Shown here piece after piece: positions 7,473 to 12,202 of a stretch of 12,202 bases of DNA. The DNA lies in the NCBI GenBank assembly GCA_946482565.1, contig CAMLSB010000044.1, forward strand, positions 1-12,202, in the 5' to 3' direction. A program made the position numbers and the translations under genes. Position 1 is the stretch's first letter, and each line of letters opens with the position of its first letter. The notes below the pieces were generated by a model, which made no database searches, had not been told where the DNA came from, and saw only the letters and a list, made by a program, of their open reading frames with translations. This DNA comes from an uncultured Lysobacteraceae bacterium (GTDB lineage Bacteria > Pseudomonadota > Gammaproteobacteria > Xanthomonadales > Xanthomonadaceae).

Positions 7473-9278
7473 ATGCTACGCGCTGCCTGCGTGAAGCTCG
7501 CGCTCGCTGTCCTGGAGCGCTGGGGCGGCAGTGCGCCCGAAGCCGGCGCCGCGATGCACGAGCGCCGCATCGCGTCGGAAGTGCTGCGCAGCATGAGCGA
7601 AGCGGTGTGCGTGCTGGACCGGGGCTTCGACTTCGTCTCGGTCAACCCCGCGTTCTCGCGCATGACCGGGTACGGCGAAGGCGAGGTGATCGGCAGCAAC
7701 GCGAGCCTGCTCGACAGCGCGCAGCACACTTCGTCCTACTACAGCGAGATCCGCGACACCCTGCTGCAGCAGGGCCGCTGGTCCGGCGAGATGTGGCAGC
7801 TGCGCAAGGACGGCGAGGAATTCCTGTGCGCGTACGAGTGCAGCACCGTGCTCGACGGCGGCGGCGGCCACGCGATGTACGTGCTCGTGCTCAACGACAT
7901 CACCGAGCAGAAGCGCGCCGAGCAGGAGCTACGCTACCTCGCCAACTTCGACCCGCTCACCAACCTGCCCAACCGCACGCTGCTCGCCGAACGCCTGTCG
8001 CGCGCGATCGTGCGGGCGCGCCGCCAGGGCGACCGGATCGCGGTGCTGTTCCTGGACCTGGACAGGTTCAAGGACATCAACGATTCGCTCGGCCACGCCG
8101 CGGGCGACCGCATCCTGCGCGCGGCGGCGCGGCGCCTGCAGGAAACCGTCGGGCCACGCCAGACCGTGGCGCGCCTCGGCGGCGACGAATTCACGGTGGT
8201 GCTGGAAGGACTGTCGGCGCCCGGCGAAGCCGACGACGAGGCGCGCGCCATCATCGCCGCGTTCGAGCAGCCGCTGCTTCTGGACGACAGCCAGGAAATC
8301 GCGATCACGCCGTCGATCGGCATCGCCATCTACCCGGACAACGCGCAGGTCCCGACCGAGCTGCTGAAGCAGGCCGACACCGCGATGTACCAGGCCAAGG
8401 CCGCGGGCCGCCGCACCTTCTCGCGCTACACCGAGGCGATGGACATTTCGGCGCGGCATCGCGCCACCGTGTCCGGCGCGCTGCGCAAGGTGCTGGACCG
8501 CGGCGAGCTGCGCCTGGTGTACCAGCCGCGCATGGCGCTGGCGCAGTCGCGCATCGTCGGCGTCGAGGCCCTGCTGCGCTGGCACGGCCCGGAAGGCGAC
8601 ATCCCGCCCGCGGAGTTCATCCCGCTCGCCGAGGAAAGCGGCACGATCCTCGAGATCGGCGAGTGGGTGCTGCGCGAGGCCTGCCGCAAGGTCGCCAAGT
8701 GGCAGCGCCTGGGCCTGCCGTCGCTCGCGGTGTCGGTGAACGTGTCGGCGCTGCAGCTGCTGCGGGGCGACTTCCCCGGCGTCGTCGGCCGGGTCCTCGA
8801 GGAGACCGGGCTGCCGCCCGCGTCGCTGGAACTGGAACTCACCGAGTCGGTCGTCATGGCCAATGCGCCGCAGAGCGCGGACAAGCTGCGCGCGCTGCGC
8901 GACCTCGGCGTCTCGCTCGCGATCGACGATTTCGGCACCGGCTATTCGTCGCTGGCCTACCTGCGGCGGCTGCCGTTCACGACCCTCAAGATCGACAAGG
9001 AATTCGTCGACGACCTGAGCCACGACACCGAGACGGAAGACGCGGCGATCACCACCACGGTGCTCGCGATGGCGCGCTCGCTCGGCCTGAAGGTGGTCGC
9101 CGAGGGCGTCGAGACCGAGGCCCAGCTGCAGTTCCTGCGCGACCACCGTTGCGACGAGATCCAGGGCTTCTGGCTGGCCCCGCCGCTCGAGGCCGCCGAG
9201 TGCCCGGCCTTCATCCGCCGCTGGCGCCCGGCCACGGGCAGGTCGAGCCTGGAAGCCGACCTTGCACCGGCCGGTTGA
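7473..9278 (+). CDS. PAS-GGDEF-EAL cyclic di-GMP cyclase/phosphodiesterase
   Basis: This 601-residue protein has no clear membrane segment and is probably a cytoplasmic cyclic di-GMP enzyme with a PAS input domain. PAS spans about 35-145, ending in the typical VLVLNDITEQKRAEQELRYLA link. GGDEF spans about 152-320: D195 (FLDLDRF) and GGDEF at 236-240, both intact. EAL spans about 332-590 with EALLRW at 365-370 and all standard catalytic and metal residues: E365, N423, E455, D485/D486 (DDFGTG), K506, E544 (EGVE) and Q564. The RxxD inhibitory site is absent; 227-230 reads GPRQ. Both activities therefore look possible, with the EAL domain especially canonical. The start is uncertain: ATG 7473 has no Shine-Dalgarno, and ATG 7554 would still keep the whole PAS domain and is a realistic alternative. 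It is divergent from ygfB and separates it from zapA. Confidence 0.93.
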   Translation: MLRAACVKLALAVLERWGGSAPEAGAAMHERRIASEVLRSMSEAVCVLDRGFDFVSVNPAFSRMTGYGEGEVIGSNASLLDSAQHTSSYYSEIRDTLLQQGRWSGEMWQLRKDGEEFLCAYECSTVLDGGGGHAMYVLVLNDITEQKRAEQELRYLANFDPLTNLPNRTLLAERLSRAIVRARRQGDRIAVLFLDLDRFKDINDSLGHAAGDRILRAAARRLQETVGPRQTVARLGGDEFTVVLEGLSAPGEADDEARAIIAAFEQPLLLDDSQEIAITPSIGIAIYPDNAQVPTELLKQADTAMYQAKAAGRRTFSRYTEAMDISARHRATVSGALRKVLDRGELRLVYQPRMALAQSRIVGVEALLRWHGPEGDIPPAEFIPLAEESGTILEIGEWVLREACRKVAKWQRLGLPSLAVSVNVSALQLLRGDFPGVVGRVLEETGLPPASLELELTESVVMANAPQSADKLRALRDLGVSLAIDDFGTGYSSLAYLRRLPFTTLKIDKEFVDDLSHDTETEDAAITTTVLAMARSLGLKVVAEGVETEAQLQFLRDHRCDEIQGFWLAPPLEAAECPAFIRRWRPATGRSSLEADLAPAG

Positions 9279-9309
9279 GGCCCCCGTGGAACTCCCCTGG
9301 CGCCGCGCC

Positions 9310-9338
9310 TTGACCGCCCCCGGCCGCCTGCCTATCGT
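9310..9338 (+). promoter_or_regulatory. Promoter of the coiled-coil/zapA pair, positioned for a leaderless mRNA
   Basis: TTGACC (9310-9315) matches the -35 consensus at five of six positions. After exactly 17 bases comes TATCGT (9333-9338), matching the -10 at four of six. Transcription would begin about seven bases later, at or within a base or two of the ATG at 9345. There is no Shine-Dalgarno before that ATG, which fits a leaderless transcript. The 66-bp gap from 9279 to 9344 holds nothing else I recognise. Confidence 0.6.
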
Positions 9339-9344
9339 GCCCGC

Positions 9345-9566
9345 ATGGACAACGACGCGCTGATCGCCCAGTTGCAGGCCGTGGCGGCCCGTGTCGACGC
9401 ACTCGCGGCGCGCACGCAACAGCTCGCCGACGAGAACCGCAGCCTGCGCCAGCAACAGGAACAGCTGGCAGGCGAACGTTCGCAACTGCTCGCGCGCAAC
9501 GAGCAGGCGCGGTCGCGCGTGGAAGCGATGATCGCGCGCCTGAAGTCGCTGGAGCAGCATACGTGA
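9345..9566 (+). CDS. TIGR02449 family coiled-coil protein (ZapB-like)
   Basis: This 73-residue protein is almost entirely one coiled coil. From residue 5 to 70 it shows heptad-like Leu/Val/Ala spacing and is rich in Q, E, R and A, with the central stretch QQLADENRSLRQQQEQL. Small proteins of this sort just upstream of zapA in xanthomonads and relatives belong to TIGR02449 and are often labelled ZapB-like cell-division proteins. E. coli ZapB is a coiled coil that binds ZapA and stabilises the FtsZ ring. The gene overlaps zapA by four bases (GTGA), so equal co-expression and partnership with ZapA are likely but inferred. The start is ATG 9345, placed next to a promoter with no room for a leader. 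Confidence 0.85.
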   Translation: MDNDALIAQLQAVAARVDALAARTQQLADENRSLRQQQEQLAGERSQLLARNEQARSRVEAMIARLKSLEQHT

Positions 9567-9856
9567 GCAGCGCCTCCGAACCGGTCTCCATCCGCCTGCT
9601 CGACCGCGAGTACACGGTCGGCGTGGAACCCGGCGAGCGCGACAGCCTGATGGCGGCCGCGCGCCTGCTCGAGGCGAAGATGCGCGAAGTGCGCGGCGCC
9701 AACCGCATGGCAGCCGTCGACCGCGTCGCCGTGCTCGCCGCGCTGAACATGGCGCATGAATTGCAGCAGCTGCGCGACGGCAGCGCCGGCCGCTCGGATG
9801 AATTGGCGCGCACGCTCGAGGCGCTGCGCCGGCGCCTCGACGCCGCCGGCGTGTGA
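9563..9856 (+). CDS. zapA: Cell division protein ZapA
   Basis: ZapA binds FtsZ and cross-links its filaments in the cytokinetic ring. The 97-residue protein opens with the ZapA globular domain (VSIRLLDREYTVGVEPGERDSLMAAARLLEAKMREVR, about 8-44), continues with NRMAAVDRVAVLAALNMAHELQQL, and ends in the helical coiled-coil tail (about 72-95) that forms the tetramer. The start is GTG 9563, eight bases after GGAG (9551-9554), and overlaps the stop of the upstream coiled-coil gene. The downstream neighbour is 6S RNA, the same order as in E. coli and many gammaproteobacteria. Confidence 0.94.
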   Translation: MSSASEPVSIRLLDREYTVGVEPGERDSLMAAARLLEAKMREVRGANRMAAVDRVAVLAALNMAHELQQLRDGSAGRSDELARTLEALRRRLDAAGV

Positions 9857-9916
9857 ATGCCGCACGCCGGGTGAACGCGCGCCGACGAATGGCAGCGCGC
9901 ACCATCGACCCTTCGC

Positions 9917-9922
9917 TATACT
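9917..9922 (+). promoter_or_regulatory. -10 element (TATACT) of the 6S RNA gene
   Basis: TATACT matches the -10 consensus at five of six positions and predicts transcription starting around 9929-9931, where the 6S terminal helix begins. No recognisable -35 lies 16-18 bases upstream (the region is GC-rich), so the promoter may depend on a regulator or on features I cannot see. It lies in the 74-bp gap after zapA. Confidence 0.55.
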
Positions 9923-9930
9923 TCGCCCGC

Positions 9931-10113
9931 GTCCTCTGCCCTGCGCGACGGCGTGTGCAAACATTCGCCTTGTCCCTTAATGACGACCATGGGGATGCAG
10001 CGGGAACCGGGAGTGCATGTCCGCCACGTAGCGGGAAGCCCGATGGTTTCCAGGCATTCCCACTTGAACCCCGGGTTCAAGGTCGTTTCGCACGCATCGC
10101 CACGGCGGAGGAT
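9931..10113 (+). ncRNA. ssrS: 6S RNA
   Basis: 6S RNA mimics an open promoter and sequesters sigma-70 RNA polymerase in stationary phase. The 19-base CTTGAACCCCGGGTTCAAG (10063-10081) differs from the matching E. coli segment only at two central bases. It forms the small hairpin on the 3' side of the central bubble. TCCTCTGCC (9932-9940) pairs with GGCGGAGGA (10104-10112) to close the molecule, GTGTGC (9953-9958) pairs with GCACGC (10090-10095) below the bubble, and ACCAT (9986-9990) pairs with ATGGT (10043-10047) above it. Length is about 183 bases, as in E. coli. The position between zapA and fau is the classic one. Ends are estimated from the helix and the -10; they may be off by several bases, and the primary transcript may run to the terminator at 10168. 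Confidence 0.94.
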
Positions 10114-10131
10114 GTACTGACGCGTTCCACC

Positions 10132-10168
10132 CGAAGCCCGCGACCACCAGTCGCGGGCTTCGTTTTTT
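10132..10168 (+). terminator. Intrinsic terminator after 6S RNA
   Basis: CGAAGCCCGCGAC (10132-10144) and its exact complement (10150-10162) form a perfect 13-bp stem with a 5-base CACCA loop, followed by six T residues (10163-10168). It lies about 19 bases after the 6S terminal helix and 38 bases before the fau start codon, so it should end or strongly attenuate transcription before fau. Confidence 0.92.
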
Positions 10169-10205
10169 CGCGCGCGCCACGCCCCCTGGCACGCGGGGCA
10201 TCGCG

Positions 10206-10832
10206 ATGAATGCGGGAGCGCGCGCGCCATTGCGCGCCGAGCTGCGTGCACGCCGCCGCGCGATCCCCGCGGCGCAACGCATCGCTGGCGCCGAGCAGCT
10301 CGCCGAGCGCCTGCTCGCATTGCCGATCCTGCCGCCCGCCGGCGACGTCGCGGGCTACTGGGCGATGGATGGCGAGATCGCGTTGCATGCCTTCCAGCTG
10401 CGCCTGCCTCCCGGATTGCGCTGGTGCCTGCCGGTGCTCGCCGAGGACGGCCTGCGTTTCGCACGCTGGCGGCCGGGCGAACCGCTGGCACCCAATCGCC
10501 ACGGAATCCCGGAACCCGCCGTGCCGGCCGACGCACTGCTGGAACCGCGGCAGATGGCACTGGTGCTGGTACCGCTGGTGGGCTTCGACGCGGCCGGCCA
10601 CCGGCTCGGCATGGGCGGCGGCTGGTACGATCGCGCCTTCGCGTACCGCAACGGCGCGGCGCAGGCCCGCGATGCAGCCGGTTCCTCCGGAGAGGCGTCG
10701 CGGCGGCCACCCTGGCTCGTCGGCACCGCGTTCGCCGCGCAGCAGGTCGAGGCGCTCGCCGCCGAGGCCTGGGATGTCCCGCTGGACGCGGTCTGCACCG
10801 AGCGCGAGACCTTCCTCCTCGAAGCATCCTGA
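10206..10832 (+). CDS. fau: 5-formyltetrahydrofolate cyclo-ligase
   Basis: This enzyme converts 5-formyl-THF to 5,10-methenyl-THF using ATP, returning the stored folate to one-carbon metabolism (E. coli YgfA/Fau). The 208-residue protein has the N-terminal basic helix LRAELRARRRAIPAAQR, then GYWAMDGEIAL (50-60), LVLVPLVGFDAAGHRLGMGGGWYDRAF with the family's GMGGGxYDR nucleotide-binding motif near 137-145, and a C-terminal half ending VPLDAVCTERETFLL. Between the GMGGG motif and LVGTAF is a longer loop (RNGAAQARDAAGSSGEASRRPPW) than in E. coli. GGGG at 10195-10198 lies seven bases before the ATG. It follows the 6S terminator, so it needs readthrough or a promoter of its own in the short gap 10169-10205, where I see none. 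The EVE gene starts 13 bases after its stop. Confidence 0.95.
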   Translation: MNAGARAPLRAELRARRRAIPAAQRIAGAEQLAERLLALPILPPAGDVAGYWAMDGEIALHAFQLRLPPGLRWCLPVLAEDGLRFARWRPGEPLAPNRHGIPEPAVPADALLEPRQMALVLVPLVGFDAAGHRLGMGGGWYDRAFAYRNGAAQARDAAGSSGEASRRPPWLVGTAFAAQQVEALAAEAWDVPLDAVCTERETFLLEAS

Positions 10833-10845
10833 GGCAACCGACGAC

Positions 10846-11325
10846 ATGGCGGCACGCAAGCGCTACTGGCTGATGAAATCCGAACCGGGTGATTTCTCCA
10901 TCGACGACCTCGCGCGCGTCGGCACGGAGCCCTGGACCGGCGTGCGCAACTACCAGGCGCGCAACTACATGCGGCAGATGCAGGTCGGCGACGGCGTGCT
11001 GTTCTACCACTCCAACTGCGAGGTGCCCGGCATCTACGGCCTCGGCGAAGTCGCGGCCGCGGCCTACCCCGACAGGACCCAGTTCGAGCCGAAGTCGAAG
11101 TACTACGACGCGAAGGCGACCCGCGAACAACCGCGCTGGGACCTCGTCGACGTGCGCTACGACCGGCACCTCAAGCGCCCGTTGCCGCTGGACGAAATCC
11201 GCGGACACGCCGACGCGCTGGGCGAGGAATTCGCGCTGATCCGCAAGGGTTCGCGCCTTTCCGTGCTGCCGGTCACCGCGGCGCAGTGGAAACTGCTGCT
11301 TTCCCTCGAGAAGGCCAAACCGTGA
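10846..11325 (+). CDS. EVE domain protein
   Basis: This 159-residue protein is a single EVE domain (PUA-like fold). It opens with [17 protein letters not shown] and continues [28 protein letters not shown], the family's binding-pocket region, then [19 protein letters not shown] and [23 protein letters not shown] domains, including human THYN1 relatives, bind modified bases in DNA or RNA; the ligand here is unknown. GAGG overlapping the fau stop (10831-10834) is the likely ribosome binding site, with somewhat long spacing (11 bases). The stop overlaps the GTG start of rpiA by four bases, and fau ends 13 bases upstream, so fau-EVE-rpiA look like one operon. The pathway is not evident from sequence. 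Confidence 0.93.
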   Translation: MAARKRYWLMKSEPGDFSIDDLARVGTEPWTGVRNYQARNYMRQMQVGDGVLFYHSNCEVPGIYGLGEVAAAAYPDRTQFEPKSKYYDAKATREQPRWDLVDVRYDRHLKRPLPLDEIRGHADALGEEFALIRKGSRLSVLPVTAAQWKLLLSLEKAKP

Positions 11326-11969
11326 GCGAAGCCAAGCGCCTGGCCGGCGAAAAGGCCATCGAGTTCGTCGAGGACGGCAGCATCGTCGGCGTCGGCACGG
11401 GTTCGACCGTCGCGTTCTTCATCGACGCGCTGGCGCGGATCAAGCACCGCGTCGCCGGCACCGTGTCGAGCTCCGAGCAGAGCACGCAGCGGCTGCGCTC
11501 GCACGGCATCGAGGTCATGGAGCTGAACGACACCGGGCCGCTCGGCCTGTACGTGGACGGCGCCGACGAATGCGACCCGCGGAAATGCCTGGTCAAGGGC
11601 GGCGGCGCGGCGCTCACCCGCGAGAAGATCATCGCCCAGGCCTCGGCGAAATTCGTCTGCATCGTGGATCCGTCCAAGCGCGTCGACGTGCTGGGAAGGT
11701 TCCCCCTGCCGGTGGAAGTGATCCCGATGGCCCGCAGCCTGGTCGCGCGCGAGCTCGTGCGGCTCACCGGCGGGCAGCCCGTGTGGCGCGAAGGCGTCGT
11801 CACCGACAACGGCAACTGGCTGCTGGACGTGCACAACCTCGCCATCCGCGATCCTGAGGCGATGGAAACCGCGATCAACCAGCTCCCGGGCGTCGTCAGC
11901 GTCGGCTTGTTCGCGCGACGGCGCGCGGACGTGGTGATCGTGGGCGGCGAGCCGCCGATCGTTCTCTAG
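11322..11969 (+). CDS. rpiA: Ribose-5-phosphate isomerase A
   Basis: RpiA interconverts ribose 5-phosphate and ribulose 5-phosphate in the non-oxidative pentose phosphate pathway. The 215 residues (E. coli 219) carry [17 protein letters not shown] (21-37) for phosphate binding, VDGAD (78-82) with the catalytic aspartates, [13 protein letters not shown] (92-104) with K92 and the catalytic base E101, SKRVD (118-122), [11 protein letters not shown] and [15 protein letters not shown] chose GTG 11322 because AGAAGG lies about eight bases upstream and [16 protein letters not shown] matches the family N-terminus. A GTG at 11286 in the same frame would add 12 residues inside the EVE gene and is less likely. 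It overlaps the EVE stop (GTGA) and converges on the rRNA operon. Confidence 0.96.
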   Translation: MSEAKRLAGEKAIEFVEDGSIVGVGTGSTVAFFIDALARIKHRVAGTVSSSEQSTQRLRSHGIEVMELNDTGPLGLYVDGADECDPRKCLVKGGGAALTREKIIAQASAKFVCIVDPSKRVDVLGRFPLPVEVIPMARSLVARELVRLTGGQPVWREGVVTDNGNWLLDVHNLAIRDPEAMETAINQLPGVVSVGLFARRRADVVIVGGEPPIVL

Positions 11970-12058
11970 GGCAACCGCCCGCAAGCGCGTGATCTCCCGC
12001 GTTGCGACGCGCTGGATGCAGTTGCTTGCGCAGTCGCTCGCGGCGCGCCGCACAAAGA

Positions 12059-12088
12059 AAAACCCCGCAGCCGTGGCTGCGGGGTTTT
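12059..12088. terminator. Bidirectional intrinsic terminator between rpiA and the rRNA operon
   Basis: AAAACCCCGCAGCC (12059-12072) pairs with GGCTGCGGGGTTTT (12075-12088): ten GC-rich pairs plus A-T pairs around a tight loop. On the plus strand it ends in TTTT and would stop rpiA transcripts about 90 bases after the stop codon. On the minus strand it is followed by TTTTTCTTTG, a better U-tract, and lies just after the 5S gene, so its main job is probably ending the rRNA operon. The gap 11970-12058 holds nothing else I recognise. Confidence 0.9.
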
Positions 12089-12097
12089 GGGTAAAGA

Positions 12098-12202
12098 CCC
12101 TGGCGATGACCTACTCTCGCATGCTAGATGCACACTACCATCGGCGCGTGCGCGTTTCACTTCCGAGTTCGGGATGGGATCGGGTGGTTCCACGCAGCTA
12201 TT
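12098..12202 (-). rRNA. rrf: 5S ribosomal RNA, 5' end beyond the window
   Basis: Read on the minus strand, the last 105 bases give the 5S core: GCTGCGTGGAACCACCCGAT, then CCCATCCCGAACTCGGAAGT, then GAAACGCGCACGCGCCGATG followed by GTAGTGTG, ending GCATGCGAGAGTAGGTCATC and GCCAGG. This matches bacterial 5S rRNA throughout. About 13 bases of the 5' end, which pair with the 3' CGCCAGG, are missing from the window. The exact 3' end (near 12098) is estimated. It should be the last gene of an rRNA operon running in from the right, with the terminator at 12059-12088. Confidence 0.96.

Noticed and set aside
7929..9905. A 658-codon minus-strand frame antisense to the PAS-GGDEF-EAL gene and zapA.
   Set aside because: It spans several genuine plus-strand genes and an intergenic gap and has no domain signature.
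9916..11208. A 430-codon minus-strand frame covering 6S RNA, fau and the EVE gene.
   Set aside because: It crosses a structured RNA gene, a terminator and two solid plus-strand genes, so it cannot be coding in any sensible way.
11985..12055. A possible hairpin or gene remnant between rpiA and the terminator (GCGCGT pairing with ACGCGC).
   Set aside because: The stem is only 6 bp with a wide loop and no T-run, and neither strand gives a recognisable peptide.

Overview
This is an ordinary stretch of chromosome from a GC-rich gammaproteobacterium, most likely of the Xanthomonadaceae/Lysobacteraceae (Lysobacter- or Luteimonas-like). The reasons are the high GC content with strong third-position bias, proteins that read like xanthomonad orthologs, and a gene order (ygfB-pepP divergent from zapA, then 6S RNA, fau and rpiA) that is a widened version of the gammaproteobacterial zapA-ssrS-fau neighbourhood. 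I see no mobile elements, CRISPR arrays, tRNAs, phage genes or toxin/defence modules. I found no convincing new multi-gene system, and the findings are local regulatory or organisational points.

Left part (1-5448). The window opens inside hemW, missing its 5' end. hemW converges on a large minus-strand membrane protein, CHASE-PAS-GGDEF-EAL, which probably makes and/or degrades cyclic di-GMP. That gene is divergent from pepQ (Xaa-Pro dipeptidase), and the two start codons are separated by only 12 bases that contain a palindrome serving as ribosome binding site on both strands. pepQ is followed 11 bases later by a DUF4328 membrane protein.

Middle part (5452-9278). A minus-strand pair, UPF0149/ygfB and pepP, is translationally coupled and ends 3 bp from the DUF4328 stop codon. 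pepP is the second M24 proline peptidase in about 3.3 kb. Divergent from ygfB is a soluble PAS-GGDEF-EAL protein with complete catalytic motifs. It sits between ygfB and the cell-division genes that are its direct neighbours in E. coli.

Right part (9345-12202). A short coiled-coil protein (TIGR02449/ZapB-like) with a promoter placed for a leaderless mRNA overlaps zapA by 4 bases. The 6S RNA gene (ssrS) follows, closed by its own strong intrinsic terminator. Next come fau (5-formyltetrahydrofolate cyclo-ligase), an EVE-domain protein and rpiA, a close-packed probable operon in which EVE and rpiA overlap by 4 bases. rpiA converges on a minus-strand rRNA operon, of which the 3' part of 5S rRNA is visible, with a shared bidirectional terminator between them.

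Functional themes are proline-peptide turnover (pepQ, pepP), cyclic di-GMP signalling (two composite proteins), FtsZ-ring assembly (zapA and its coiled-coil partner), stationary-phase control of RNA polymerase (6S RNA) and one-carbon/pentose metabolism (fau, rpiA).
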